From contig MICF01000001.1 in NCBI GenBank assembly GCA_001829785.1, forward strand, positions 124,001-188,000: DNA of 64,000 nt. The letters are read 5' to 3'. Numbering within the stretch: the stretch's first letter is position 1; each line of letters starts with the position of its first letter. Position numbers and translations under genes: made by a program. Below, one piece after another: positions 36,829-46,767 of the stretch. Under the pieces are notes generated by a model that did no database searches, was not told where the DNA came from, and was given only the letters and a program-made list of their open reading frames with translations. The stretch comes from Sulfurimonas sp. RIFOXYD12_FULL_33_39 (GTDB lineage: Bacteria; Campylobacterota; Campylobacteria; Campylobacterales; Sulfurimonadaceae).

Positions 36829-37644
36829 ATGGATTTAACAAAATATTCTGATTTTGTTTTTGCCTATTTGAGCGAATACGGCTTAAAAATCATTGCTGCG
36901 GTTGTTATACTTTTTATCGGCAAATCAGCCGTTAAAAAACTTACAGCTTTAATTAAAACGGTAATGATAAAAGCAAAAATAGACCTTACTTTAGTTGAAT
37001 TTTTAGAAAATGTTATCTATTTCGCACTTTTAATTGTTGTAGTTTTAGCTTCCTTAAATGCTTTAGGTATAAACACGACATCATTTTTAGCAGTTTTTGG
37101 TGCCGCTTCTTTAGCTATCGGGCTAGCACTTAAAGATTCACTCTCAAACATAGGTGCCGCCGTACTAATAATAATTTTTCGCCCCTTTAAAGTTGGAGAT
37201 TTTATAGATGCAGCAGGAGCTTCTGGAATAGTTGAGGATATAAATCTATTTTCTACGGTTATTGCTACCGGCGACAACAAGGTTACCATTGTTCCAAACT
37301 CTTCGATAATAAGCGGCAACGTAACAAACTATTCAAACAAAACAACCCGTCGTGTTAGTCACGTTTTTGGCATAGGCTACAACGATGATTTAAAACTTGC
37401 AAAAGAGACTCTTTTGCAAATTATGCATGATGATGAGAGAGTTCTAAAAGAACCTGCTCCTTTTGTAGCAGTCGGCGAATTAGGCAGCAGCAGCGTTAAC
37501 CTTGTTTTTCGTGCATGGGTAAAAACGGAAGATTACTGGAACGTACACTTTGACATGTTAGAGAGAGTAAAACTTACGTTTGATGAAAAAGGCATCTCTA
37601 TCCCTTATCCTCAAATGGATGTACATGTAAATAAAGAGTCATAA
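36829..37644 (+). CDS. MscS-type mechanosensitive channel
   Basis: A 271-residue channel with three N-terminal helices. The pore helix region is TSFLAVFGAASLAIGLALKDSLSNIGAAV, and the beta-domain carries FRPFKVGDFIDAAGASGIVEDI and IVPNSSIISGNVTNYS. It opens on hypo-osmotic shock and releases solutes. It ends 6 nt inside a convergent MFS gene. Confidence 0.95.
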   Translation: MDLTKYSDFVFAYLSEYGLKIIAAVVILFIGKSAVKKLTALIKTVMIKAKIDLTLVEFLENVIYFALLIVVVLASLNALGINTTSFLAVFGAASLAIGLALKDSLSNIGAAVLIIIFRPFKVGDFIDAAGASGIVEDINLFSTVIATGDNKVTIVPNSSIISGNVTNYSNKTTRRVSHVFGIGYNDDLKLAKETLLQIMHDDERVLKEPAPFVAVGELGSSSVNLVFRAWVKTEDYWNVHFDMLERVKLTFDEKGISIPYPQMDVHVNKES

Positions 37645-38748
37645 AAAAAGATTTTTTTTGTGCCCTCCCCAAAGATACAAAAACCAAGCTGCTATAAGTG
37701 CGATGAAAGTCGCGCTTAAAAATAGATATTTTGGATATAGTTCATACACATATCCTGCTACTATCGCACCCGCAAATGCCCCAAATCCATAGGTTATTCC
37801 GGAAAAAAACTGCTGTGCCAATGATTTATGCTTGTACAGATAATACAAATAGCTAATTGCCGCGGAGTGAAAAAGGGCAAAACTAAGAGCGTGAAGTGCT
37901 TGTGAGAAGAACAAAACCGATATATTCTGCGGATATAAAAATAGCAAAAACCAACGAAAAGCTGTTACTAAAGTAGTTATTTGAAGAATTAAAAGAAGAT
38001 TTTTACGAAGCAAAGAGCCTTGAAAATAGAGCATAAATATCTCAACAATAACCCCAAAACTCCAAAGATATATTGTCATATCCAAACTAATCCCATGGTC
38101 GGTTTCGTAAATCGTAAAGAAGTTATAAAATGAACCGAAACTTACCTGCATAAGCGTAAGCCCTACCCACAATTTCCAATCGGCAACTATATCTATATCG
38201 TTAATCGTATCTTCATGTTTATCTAAAAGTGTGTCTGCTTTTCTAGCTATTATAAATGCCGCTATAGATGTTGTAAATGTTAAGACAAGAAGATATGCAA
38301 GAGCAATATTTGCCGAGCTTAAAAATTTTACTAATACAAGTGCAACAAGTATAAATCCTACTGAACCAAAAAGTCTGATTTTACCGTATCTCTCTTTTTT
38401 GAGATGTTTTAAAGAGATAAGCTCTATGTATGGAAGCACAAGACTAAGTCCTACACCCAAAAATATATTTGAAAATAGAAGTTTATAAAAATTATCCAAT
38501 GAAAAATAAAAAGAAACAGAGCTTAAACACATTATCAAAAGTGCAACATTAAAGCTTGTTACGTTAATTTTAAGCCCTTTTATAAAAGCAAAAGGAACTA
38601 TAAAACGAACCAAAGGAGCAGCTGCAAATATGATGCCTATATCGCTTGCTGCGTACCCTGACATGGATAAAACTTTCGGTAAAAATATTATATAAACACC
38701 GATAATTGAGAAGTAAAAAAAGTAAAATATAGCTAATAGTAATGACAT
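37639..38748 (-). CDS. MFS transporter (MFS_1_like)
   Basis: A 369-residue membrane protein with about twelve helices. Family cues include the start FFYFSIIGVYIIFLPKVLSMSGYAASDIGII, KKERYGKIRLFGSVGFI between helices 4 and 5 and AQQFFSGITYGFGAFAGAIVAG late in the chain, as in the HcaT/nucleoside-permease-like MFS group. The substrate is unknown. It ends against the convergent mscS and its promoter faces away from the PAS gene. Confidence 0.85.
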   Translation of the reverse strand: MSLLLAIFYFFYFSIIGVYIIFLPKVLSMSGYAASDIGIIFAAAPLVRFIVPFAFIKGLKINVTSFNVALLIMCLSSVSFYFSLDNFYKLLFSNIFLGVGLSLVLPYIELISLKHLKKERYGKIRLFGSVGFILVALVLVKFLSSANIALAYLLVLTFTTSIAAFIIARKADTLLDKHEDTINDIDIVADWKLWVGLTLMQVSFGSFYNFFTIYETDHGISLDMTIYLWSFGVIVEIFMLYFQGSLLRKNLLLILQITTLVTAFRWFLLFLYPQNISVLFFSQALHALSFALFHSAAISYLYYLYKHKSLAQQFFSGITYGFGAFAGAIVAGYVYELYPKYLFLSATFIALIAAWFLYLWGGHKKNLFL

Positions 38749-38844
38749 TTGGGATTATAACCTATTATTGTGACAAAATTGTGCTATAATTTTTTTAACT
38801 TAAATAAACATAACAAATAAAAATTAAATGGAGGGGCTGTTAGA

Positions 38845-39333
38845 ATGTTAAAAGAGATGAAAGAAGATGACTTTATAGTATCAAAAACCGACCTAAAAGG
38901 TCGTATAACTTACTGTAATCAAATTTTTATGGAGATGGCTGAGTACAGCGAAGATGAGCTGCTTGGAAAACCGCATAGTATAATCAGGCATCCGGATATG
39001 CCAAAGGCAGTTTTTAGATATTTATGGGATGTTATACCGAAAAAGCAAGAAGTTTTTGCCTATGTTGTAAACAAAACAAAAAATGGTAACGATTACTGGG
39101 TATATGCAAACATAACTGCAACGCTAGATGTAAAAGGCAACATAGTTGACTACTACTCGGTTAGAAGAAAACCAAATCCAAAAGCTATTGAAGTTATCAT
39201 ACCTGTATATAAAAAGATGATTGAAGTCGAAAAAAAAGAGGGTGTTGACGCATCATTTAAAATTTTAACAGACATATTAAAAGAAAAAGGAGCAAGTTAC
39301 GATGAGCTTATTATCTCTCTTCAAAACCAATAA
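38845..39333 (+). CDS. PAS domain protein (Aer-like sensor without output domain)
   Basis: A 162-residue protein with a PAS domain at about residues 12-115. [45 protein letters not shown] matches Aer-type redox PAS domains. It has no membrane or signalling domain. A GGAGGGG Shine-Dalgarno lies 8 nt before the ATG and a TATAAT element precedes it. It overlaps the following chemoreceptor gene by 32 nt, so the two probably work as a split receptor. Confidence 0.9.
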   Translation: MLKEMKEDDFIVSKTDLKGRITYCNQIFMEMAEYSEDELLGKPHSIIRHPDMPKAVFRYLWDVIPKKQEVFAYVVNKTKNGNDYWVYANITATLDVKGNIVDYYSVRRKPNPKAIEVIIPVYKKMIEVEKKEGVDASFKILTDILKEKGASYDELIISLQNQ

Positions 39334-40624
39334 AAATAAACAAAAACATGAGCAAATGCATGACTTAGTCATTAAAGTACTAAAAGATGCTGCCGATGGA
39401 AAATTAAGCGGAAGAATTACAAATATACCAAACGACAATTCAAAAGAATCTGCATTTGCATGGACCATTAACGATGTTCTTGATCAGCTTGAAGCTTTTA
39501 TGAGAGATGTTGAAACATCTATAGAGAGTGCTTCAGTTGGCAAAACATACAGAACAACAAACCCTGCTGGACTGCATGGAATATTTCGCACGACTTCTGA
39601 AAAATTAAAACTGGCAATTTCATCAATCTCTATGGGATATGAAACTAAAATAAAAAGCGCTCTATCCGATAAACTAAGCCAACTGGGTGGAGGGATAGGC
39701 ACAGGTTTGGAAGTGATACAAAAAGATATTGTAGCATCTCAAAACGGTTCTGATGAAATTTCACAAGTTGCCTATAAAACTGCGGATTTATCGGCAAAAA
39801 GTCTTAATAGCGTTATGGAAATCAGTGAAAAACTAAACGTGCTTGTCAGTACTATCTCTACATCTAATGAAACTATTATCAATCTTGAGCAGAGATCAAG
39901 AGATATATCAAACGTGGTAGGTCTCATCAAAGATATTGCAGACCAAACAAATCTACTTGCACTCAATGCGGCTATTGAAGCGGCACGTGCCGGTGAGCAC
40001 GGCAGAGGGTTCGCGGTTGTCGCAGATGAGGTTAGAAAACTAGCAGAGCGCACACAAAAAGCTACGCAAGAGATAGAGATAAATATATCCACTCTTCAAC
40101 AAGAGACAAACGATATGAGAAGCAATTCCGACAATATCTCCGATATCGCTTATGAGTCTAATGATGTAATTCACGAGTTCCAAAAAACATTTGAAGAGCT
40201 AAACTCTTATGCAAATAGATCATCCGAAGTCTCATCAAGGATAAATAATAAACTGTTTACCACATTGGTAAAGGTTGACCATATTATTTTCAAATCAACT
40301 GCTTACTCAGCAGTTTTAAATGCTAATGCAAATAAAAATTTTGTGGATCATAAAAACTGCCGGATGGGCAAATGGTATCTCGGCATAGGAGAAGAGAAGT
40401 TCGGTCATACCAAGGTATTCAAAGAGATAGACGCAGTACACGCTAAAGTACACGACTCCGTTCTTAAAAATCAACTATTTATAAAAGACAACAGTGTCTT
40501 AAAGTTAGATCATCCAACGAAAGTCTATGAAAACTTTGTTGAGATGGAGAATGCGTCGAATGTGTTATTTGGCAAATTGGACGAAATGGTTGAAGAGGGA
40601 AGCAGAATTAATAATAAAAAGTAA
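39302..40624 (+). CDS. Cytoplasmic methyl-accepting chemoreceptor with CZB domain
   Basis: A 440-residue receptor with no membrane helices. The signalling hairpin is the conserved [38 protein letters not shown]. The C-terminal CZB domain (near residue 350 onward) has [12 protein letters not shown] and the later VHAKVHDSV, residues expected to bind zinc. The start ATG at 39302 lies inside the PAS gene. Together with PAS it resembles a two-gene Aer-like energy receptor. Confidence 0.93.
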   Translation: MSLLSLFKTNKNKQKHEQMHDLVIKVLKDAADGKLSGRITNIPNDNSKESAFAWTINDVLDQLEAFMRDVETSIESASVGKTYRTTNPAGLHGIFRTTSEKLKLAISSISMGYETKIKSALSDKLSQLGGGIGTGLEVIQKDIVASQNGSDEISQVAYKTADLSAKSLNSVMEISEKLNVLVSTISTSNETIINLEQRSRDISNVVGLIKDIADQTNLLALNAAIEAARAGEHGRGFAVVADEVRKLAERTQKATQEIEINISTLQQETNDMRSNSDNISDIAYESNDVIHEFQKTFEELNSYANRSSEVSSRINNKLFTTLVKVDHIIFKSTAYSAVLNANANKNFVDHKNCRMGKWYLGIGEEKFGHTKVFKEIDAVHAKVHDSVLKNQLFIKDNSVLKLDHPTKVYENFVEMENASNVLFGKLDEMVEEGSRINNKK

Positions 40625-40780
40625 CTATTTACTTATTATTAACTTATAATAAATATAATTTTATATCTCGATTATGTTCAACCCCTTTCATAGTTTGAGA
40701 TATTAAATACTACCTATAAATTATTTTAGTTATCCTGCCCATTCTCCTTGTGGCGTGGATAATTATGCTAAACTTTCATC

Positions 40781-42283
40781 ATGAAAAAAATTATCCTAAC
40801 AACTCTTAACTCAAGATATACCCATACCTCTATCGCGCTTAGATATCTATATGCAAACTTATCACAACTGCAAGATGATGCAATAATATTAGAATTTAGC
40901 ATAAACGATGCCGTACAATCAATTGCACAAAAAATACTTGTTCATAATCCAAAAATAATAGGTATAGGTGTATATATCTGGAATGTTTCAGAGGTACGTG
41001 AACTTATACATGTAATAAAAAAAGTATCCCCCGATACAAGAATCGTCTTAGGCGGACCGGAAGTTTCCCATGAACCTTTTCGCGTAAATCTTGATAGTGC
41101 CGATTTTATTATTCAAGGCGAAGGAGATTTTGCTTTTTATGAACTTTGCAAAGATATTTTAGGTGATAATGAGCCAAAAGAAAAAATTATAAAAATGGGT
41201 ATGCCCTCTTTAAAAAATCTAAAACTTCCATATAAATTTTACACGGATGAAGATATAAAAAATCGCTATATCTATGTAGAAGCTTCAAGAGGATGCCCGT
41301 TTGAGTGTGAATTTTGCCTATCTTCTATGGACGAAAAAGTAAGATCGTTTAATCTTGATGAGCTTTTAGAGGAGTTTGAGCTTCTTTGGCAAAGAGGCGC
41401 TAGAGCATTCAAGTTTATAGACAGAACTTTTAACCTAAATATAAAAACCGCAAATAGACTTTTGGACTTTTTTTTAGAAAAAACTCCTCCATACTTTGCC
41501 CATTTTGAAGTAGTTCCAGATCATTTTCCAGATTCGATAAAAGAGAAAATCAGCAAATTCCCGGATGGGGCTTTACAACTTGAGATAGGCATTCAAACCC
41601 TAAATCCTATAATTGCAGATAATATCTCAAGACCGCTAAAGCTTGATAAAATAAAAGAGAATATAAAGTTTTTGGAGCACGAAACAAAAGCCCATATACA
41701 TCTTGATTTGATAGTTGGACTTCCGGGAGAATCGCTAGAGAGTTTTGGGAAAAACCTAGACGAACTTGTAAGCCTAAGTGGTTGTGAAATACAAATAGGA
41801 ATCCTAAAAAAATTATCCGGTACATTCATAAATCGTCATGACATAGAACACGGCATGATTTACAGCGATATACCGCCTTATGATATCTTGCAAAACTCAC
41901 AACTCTCTTTTAGCGACATAGGCATTATGAAAAGATTTTCAAGATTTTGGGATTTGACATACAATAGCGGTAATTTTAAACGAAGTATAGAACTAATTTG
42001 GCAAGACGGAAGCGTATTTGAAAATTTTTATGATTTTAGTATCTGGATTTATACTCAAACGGACTCTACATGGCAGATTTCACTTCAAAGATTAGGAGAA
42101 CTTCTCTTTACTTATCTTTGTGAAGTTAAAATGATAGATGCAGAGCTTGTAGCAAAATATATGCTAGAAGATATGATGAAACTTCAAGGGCGAACAGTAC
42201 CGATTTATCTAAGACCATACGCCGATAATTTTGAAAAAAAGAGCAAAAACGGGACGTCGGGCTTCAATAAAAGACAGCACTAA
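40781..42283 (+). CDS. B12-binding-like radical SAM protein, DUF4080
   Basis: A 500-residue protein. Residues about 1-150 form the B12-binding-like domain (IIGIGVYIWNVSEVRELI, VLGGPEVSHEP). The radical SAM cluster motif is CPFECEFC (in ASRGCPFECEFCLSS near residue 175). The C-terminal DUF4080 segment follows. The start is ATG at 40781; a TATGCT element ends 11 nt upstream and no Shine-Dalgarno is seen. Substrate unknown. Confidence 0.88.
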   Translation: MKKIILTTLNSRYTHTSIALRYLYANLSQLQDDAIILEFSINDAVQSIAQKILVHNPKIIGIGVYIWNVSEVRELIHVIKKVSPDTRIVLGGPEVSHEPFRVNLDSADFIIQGEGDFAFYELCKDILGDNEPKEKIIKMGMPSLKNLKLPYKFYTDEDIKNRYIYVEASRGCPFECEFCLSSMDEKVRSFNLDELLEEFELLWQRGARAFKFIDRTFNLNIKTANRLLDFFLEKTPPYFAHFEVVPDHFPDSIKEKISKFPDGALQLEIGIQTLNPIIADNISRPLKLDKIKENIKFLEHETKAHIHLDLIVGLPGESLESFGKNLDELVSLSGCEIQIGILKKLSGTFINRHDIEHGMIYSDIPPYDILQNSQLSFSDIGIMKRFSRFWDLTYNSGNFKRSIELIWQDGSVFENFYDFSIWIYTQTDSTWQISLQRLGELLFTYLCEVKMIDAELVAKYMLEDMMKLQGRTVPIYLRPYADNFEKKSKNGTSGFNKRQH

Positions 42284-42300
42284 TATTGTAAATATTTGGA

Positions 42301-42306
42301 TATAAT
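42301..42306 (+). promoter_or_regulatory. -10 element TATAAT, 6 nt before ATG
   Basis: A perfect TATAAT ends 6 bases before the ATG of the LapG-like gene. Transcription would start at or very near the ATG, predicting a leaderless mRNA; no Shine-Dalgarno is present. Confidence 0.6.
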
Positions 42307-42312
42307 CACTCC

Positions 42313-42933
42313 ATGCTTAGGTTAAAAACACTTATATTATTGCTACTGTTTTTTGCAAAGATAATATTTGCAAATGAACCTTATATAGATAGAGCGTTGC
42401 TTGATGAAATCGGTAACAAGTATAATGTATTTGCAAAAAAAAGATTTTTTTTCCTTCAGGAGGCTCTTGATAGCGTTAAAAATAAGAGTGATTTAGAAAA
42501 ACTAGAAGCGGTAAACAGTTTTTTTAATGATGTCAGATACGGAAGTGACATGAAGGTTTACGGCAAAAAAGATTACTGGGCAACACCATGGGAATTTTTA
42601 GGCAATGATATGGGAGATTGTGAAGACTACGTTATAAGCAAATATTTTGCTCTTAAGTATCTTGGTGTTGATTATAAAAAGCTATATTTTACTTATGTTC
42701 GCTCTACAAACTTCAAAGAACCGCACATGGTTCTAACTTACTTTGAAACGCCTAGAAGCGAACCACTGATTTTAGACAACAATAACCACAAAATATTTCC
42801 CGCATCACAAAGAAAAGATTTGACTCCAATCTATAATTTCAACGGGGATGTACTTAACAAAATAGGCACAAGCGGAAAATCTCACCAAAAATGGGATGAG
42901 CTAAAACTCAACATGCAAAGGAAAAAAATATGA
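42313..42933 (+). CDS. lapG: LapG-like periplasmic transglutaminase-type cysteine protease
   Basis: A 206-residue bacterial transglutaminase-like protease with signal peptide (cleavage near ANEPY, residue 20-21). The catalytic residues are C103 (in MGDCEDYV), H138 (in EPHMVL) and D155 (in LILDN). LapG cuts a surface adhesin and so releases biofilm cells. Overlaps lapD by ATGA. No large adhesin gene is in the window. Confidence 0.85.
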   Translation: MLRLKTLILLLLFFAKIIFANEPYIDRALLDEIGNKYNVFAKKRFFFLQEALDSVKNKSDLEKLEAVNSFFNDVRYGSDMKVYGKKDYWATPWEFLGNDMGDCEDYVISKYFALKYLGVDYKKLYFTYVRSTNFKEPHMVLTYFETPRSEPLILDNNNHKIFPASQRKDLTPIYNFNGDVLNKIGTSGKSHQKWDELKLNMQRKKI

Positions 42934-44855
42934 CGCTTTTTAAACAGATAGCTCTTATGCTATCACTATTTTTATTCATAATATTAACGACGGTTTTAAT
43001 ATTAAATTTTCAAAGTGCAAACAAGGGTGCTCAAGAGAGGCTGTATGATGATGCCAAAAATACGGCAACTTCACTCTCTCTTTCGCTTGGAAGTGCAAAC
43101 GGTGAACTCTCAATGATGTCAACTATGATAAATGCAAATTTTGACAGCGGAAATTACCGCAATATTACCCTTCTTGATGTTGAGAACAATACTCTTTATG
43201 AGAGAAAAAACGAAAGCGATATAAAAGTTGTCCCTACTTGGTTCAGAGAGCTTGTAAACTTAAAAGCGCCTGTCGCCTATGCAAATGTTTCTAACGGTTG
43301 GAATCAAGTTGGAATACTACATGTTCAAAGTGATGCAACCTATGCGTATAAACAGCTTTATGTCATTCTTATAGATTTACTAATCTCTTTTATGGTTATT
43401 GCACTCATTAGCCTTATCATACTTAGCTTGTTGCTGCACACTATTTTAATACCTTTAAAAGAGGTTCAAAGACAAGCTGCGGCAGTTATTAGAAACGAGT
43501 TTATTACGCAAAATAAAATTCCATATACTAAAGAGTTTAAAGACGTAGTTTTGGGAATGAACAACATGGTTTCAAAAGTAAAAGCTATGTTTGATAAAGG
43601 AAACGAAGAGTTAAAAGCTCAAAAAGAGTTAGAGTACATTGACCAAAATACACAACTTAGAAATCGTAAATATTTTATAGACAAACTTCCTGCATACTTA
43701 AAAGTTGATGCTTCTAGCGAAGGCGGTGTAAATTTATTAATAGCTATTAGCGGAATTATCGAAGCAAACGAAAAGATAGGTCATAAAAGCGTAGATAACC
43801 TCTTTTTAGATATTGCAAATATTTTTAGACAAAGCACCAAAGATATCAAAGATTCAATTATTGCAAGAATGAACGGAACTGAGTTCTCCATGCTTTTGCC
43901 AGATTGCACGAACGACAACGCGATGACGTTAGCAAAAAATATACAAAACTCTTGTAAAGAGGCTATTGATGAAGCAGGTCTTGATTCGGACGAAACATTT
44001 ATATCGGTAGGTCTTTATGAGTATAATCATAAAAACAGCATTGCCGAACTCTTCTCACGCTCCGACAATGCACTTGCTCAAGCAAAATTCAATCATGAAA
44101 GAATTCACTTAGAAAAAGCAGAAAATGCCGTTGAAGTAATGGGCAAAGAGGCTTGGAAAACAATCATAAATGAAGCGATAGAAAATAACAAATTTAGTTT
44201 TGTATCTTGGAATGTTATAGATACAAAATCTAAAAAACTTGCACATAATGTTCTTAGCATAAATCTTAATATTGACAAAAACACCTCTTACAGTTATGCT
44301 CAATTTATGGCTCCTGCTATTCAATTAAAACTAAGTAACGATATTTATAAAAAAATTATTCCTATGCTATTTAAAAATTCACATGTAGCGCTAAAAAGCG
44401 GCTTGATTTACTCTCTTAGATTACCGCAGGAGTATCTGGAAAATGCAGCAACATATCATGATTTGAGTGAACTACTACGTATTTATGCGTCAACCCTACC
44501 TTTTAGATTAATTATAGAGTTGCCTGATAAACTTGTTCACCAAAACTCAAGAAATATCAAAGACTACATAGAATTATTTAAAAAATACAGTATTGAAATC
44601 GGTATATTCGAGTTTATAGGCGAAGGCGATGACTACCAATACTTACAGGATTTAAGACCTATTTATATAAAAGGCGAGAGTAATTACTTTTTGACTCAAA
44701 ATACTCAGTCATTATCTGCACTAAGACTTATTACAGATACGGTAGGTATCTCGCTTATAGCAGTAGGCGTTATGAATATAGAGACGTTAGAGAAATTAAA
44801 AAATAAAGATATTCATACTGTTCAAGGATATGTAACAGAAATAACTCAAATTTAA
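42930..44855 (+). CDS. lapD: LapD-like membrane protein with degenerate GGDEF and EAL domains
   Basis: 641 residues. N-terminal membrane helix, a LapD/MoxY-type periplasmic domain (about 30-145), a second helix near 150, HAMP, a GGDEF domain and an EAL domain. The GGDEF motif is replaced by NGTEF near residue 315 and the EAL motif is not present as such, so it is expected to bind but not make or cut c-di-GMP. LapD holds LapG inactive when c-di-GMP is high. Coupled to lapG by ATGA overlap. Confidence 0.85.
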   Translation: MTLFKQIALMLSLFLFIILTTVLILNFQSANKGAQERLYDDAKNTATSLSLSLGSANGELSMMSTMINANFDSGNYRNITLLDVENNTLYERKNESDIKVVPTWFRELVNLKAPVAYANVSNGWNQVGILHVQSDATYAYKQLYVILIDLLISFMVIALISLIILSLLLHTILIPLKEVQRQAAAVIRNEFITQNKIPYTKEFKDVVLGMNNMVSKVKAMFDKGNEELKAQKELEYIDQNTQLRNRKYFIDKLPAYLKVDASSEGGVNLLIAISGIIEANEKIGHKSVDNLFLDIANIFRQSTKDIKDSIIARMNGTEFSMLLPDCTNDNAMTLAKNIQNSCKEAIDEAGLDSDETFISVGLYEYNHKNSIAELFSRSDNALAQAKFNHERIHLEKAENAVEVMGKEAWKTIINEAIENNKFSFVSWNVIDTKSKKLAHNVLSINLNIDKNTSYSYAQFMAPAIQLKLSNDIYKKIIPMLFKNSHVALKSGLIYSLRLPQEYLENAATYHDLSELLRIYASTLPFRLIIELPDKLVHQNSRNIKDYIELFKKYSIEIGIFEFIGEGDDYQYLQDLRPIYIKGESNYFLTQNTQSLSALRLITDTVGISLIAVGVMNIETLEKLKNKDIHTVQGYVTEITQI

Positions 44856-44912
44856 ATATCTTTTAATTACATTAAAGGTAACATTAACAATATTTAATAA
44901 AAGGGGTAGTTG

Positions 44913-46028
44913 GTGTTCTTTAATAAAAATGAGAAGCTTGTACGTGATTTACATGTAAAAGATAAAGAGATAGATGAGTTAAAGAAAGAGCTTGAAGAAG
45001 CAAATCTAACAATCTCAAGTCTTGAAAAAAAAGTAGAGCATGTTAATAATAACCAAATTATGAATGAGCTTATAAAGTCGTTAACGGGAAATTTGACAGA
45101 TGCATGTTCAAACGACATGTCTCTTCTTCAAATCGGTTTAACAGACAATCTTAAAGCATTGGAAGATATAGATAAAAGAAGCGGATTAAATAGCGATAGT
45201 GCGCAAGATGCATTAGTAGATGTAGATGCTCTTATGCAGACAATGGGTTCTCTTTTAGAACACATCACAAGCACTTATGAACAGGTAAGTACACTAAACA
45301 CAAATGTTGAAAGCATATCAAGCGTTATTAACCTTATCAAGGATATAAGCGACCAGACAAATCTTCTTGCTCTAAATGCGGCTATTGAAGCGGCTCGTGC
45401 GGGAGAACACGGCAGAGGATTTGCAGTTGTTGCAGACGAGGTTAGAAAACTTGCAGAACGCACTCAAAAAGCTACAAGCGAAGTAGAAATAACAGTCCAA
45501 AGCCTAAAACAAAATACGCAAGAAGTACATGAACACTCTAGATCTATGGAAGAGTTATCAACAAATTCAAATTCACAAATAGACTCTTTACAAGAAAAAA
45601 TGAACGAACTAAAAGAGAGTTCGGTAGCAATTCTTCGAGAAAACCAAGATGTTACAAACTCTATATTTATGGTTCTAGTTAAACTTGACCATCTTTTATT
45701 TAAGTCAAACGGGTATAAAGTAGTATTTAAAGGACAATCAGATATTACTTTTGCGACTGATACAGAGTGTCGTTTAGGAAAATGGTACGCACAAGGTATC
45801 GGCAGAGAAAAATTTAGCAAAACATCAAGTTTCTCATCTCTTGAAGCACCGCACAGAGATGTACATGTTAACATTAAAAAAGCTGTTGATTGTGTTGCAA
45901 GAGGTACATGTACCGAGGAAGCGAAAAATGTTATGACATACTTTAGTGATGCTGAAAAAGCAAGTCAAAAAGTTATACAAATATTAGACGCTATGCTAAG
46001 AGAAGAAAAAAACAGCAGACATCACTAG
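44913..46028 (+). CDS. Cytoplasmic methyl-accepting chemoreceptor with CZB domain
   Basis: A 371-residue receptor. An N-terminal coiled coil ([21 protein letters not shown]) precedes the signalling hairpin ([24 protein letters not shown]). A C-terminal CZB domain near residue 285 has [11 protein letters not shown] and later PHRDVHVNI. The start GTG at 44913 is used with AAGGGG 6 nt upstream. It follows lapD by 57 nt. Its signalling core is nearly the same as the receptor at 39302. Confidence 0.92.
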   Translation: MFFNKNEKLVRDLHVKDKEIDELKKELEEANLTISSLEKKVEHVNNNQIMNELIKSLTGNLTDACSNDMSLLQIGLTDNLKALEDIDKRSGLNSDSAQDALVDVDALMQTMGSLLEHITSTYEQVSTLNTNVESISSVINLIKDISDQTNLLALNAAIEAARAGEHGRGFAVVADEVRKLAERTQKATSEVEITVQSLKQNTQEVHEHSRSMEELSTNSNSQIDSLQEKMNELKESSVAILRENQDVTNSIFMVLVKLDHLLFKSNGYKVVFKGQSDITFATDTECRLGKWYAQGIGREKFSKTSSFSSLEAPHRDVHVNIKKAVDCVARGTCTEEAKNVMTYFSDAEKASQKVIQILDAMLREEKNSRHH

Positions 46029-46035
46029 TTTTTTA

Positions 46036-46060
46036 GACTAAACTTTTCTTGAGTTTAGTC
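46036..46060. terminator. Bidirectional hairpin terminator
   Basis: GACTAAACT at 46036-46044 pairs with AGTTTAGTC at 46052-46060 around a 7-base loop. T runs lie on both flanks (TTTTTTA to the left and CCTTTTAC to the right). It lies between convergent genes and covers the stop codon of the gene at 46038. Confidence 0.75.
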
Positions 46061-46496
46061 CTTTTACTATCGCATCACCTATCTCTTGTTTATATTGGGG
46101 ATTTGCTCTTCCTAATTCTCTGTCAAAGCCTAGTATCAAATCCTTGTTTGTATTTGGATGTCTGCATATTTTATAAATTATATCCATGTAAATATCAAAA
46201 TCTGCATGCGACTTTACACCAAACTTCTTCTCTATTTTGCCGTGATGTTTTATAATCAAATTAATTGCTTGAGCTAATTTGTCCTCATCCGATTCTTTAT
46301 CTTTTAAGATTTCAATAAGAGCGTCTAAATCTGTATTTAGTACAGAATCATCTTTTGCACTCTTTACTTCCACCTCAAGGGGTGCTTCCTTTTTGGATTT
46401 AACTTTTTTATTGGGATTTAAAAATAACATAAACACCAACACTGCCAAAAGTGCAATTAGTCCCACAATTGATTTGATAATTAAGTCTGCTTCCAT
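46038..46496 (-). CDS. Conserved hypothetical single-helix membrane protein
   Basis: A 152-residue protein with one N-terminal membrane helix (about residues 8-27), a Lys-rich linker and a soluble helical part (LDALIEILKDKESDEDKLAQAINLIIKHHGKIEKKFG, HADFDIYMDIIYKICRH, ILGFDREL). I do not recognise a function; such a layout is common in the phylum. It sits next to tRNA-Ser but is not in its transcript direction in any special way. Confidence 0.7.
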   Translation of the reverse strand: MEADLIIKSIVGLIALLAVLVFMLFLNPNKKVKSKKEAPLEVEVKSAKDDSVLNTDLDALIEILKDKESDEDKLAQAINLIIKHHGKIEKKFGVKSHADFDIYMDIIYKICRHPNTNKDLILGFDRELGRANPQYKQEIGDAIVKGLNSRKV

Positions 46497-46622
46497 GATT
46501 AGCGCTTTTTTTATTATATATTACAATAAATTTAGACAAGTAACCTGACAAATTAATACAAAAATGACACAAAATTTTTTAGGTGTCTTGAAAATAGCTA
46601 TTTTTGGGGTTTAAAAGAGGTG

Positions 46623-46711
46623 TGGTGGACAGTGAGGGATTCGAACCCTCGGTAGAGTTAACTACGGCCGCGTTCCAGGCGACTGGATTAAACCAACTCT
46701 CCCAACTGTCC
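46623..46711 (-). tRNA. tRNA-Ser (anticodon GGA), CCA encoded
   Basis: The 5' end GGACAGT pairs with ACTGTCC near the 3' end, followed by discriminator A and encoded CCA. The anticodon stem GTCGC/GCGGC encloses CTGGAAC with anticodon GGA. A long variable arm (GTAG...CTAC) and the T loop GGTTCGAATCC support a class II serine tRNA. It reads UCC and UCU codons. Confidence 0.93.
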
Positions 46712-46767
46712 ATGTGGAGATGCAATTCTAGCTTTAAAAGACTTAATTAGCTATTTAAAATCTCCTA

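Noticed and set aside
39302..46028. Near-identical segments of the two chemoreceptors as a recent duplication
   Set aside because: Identity is confined to the receptor tip, which is conserved in all such proteins; the rest differs.
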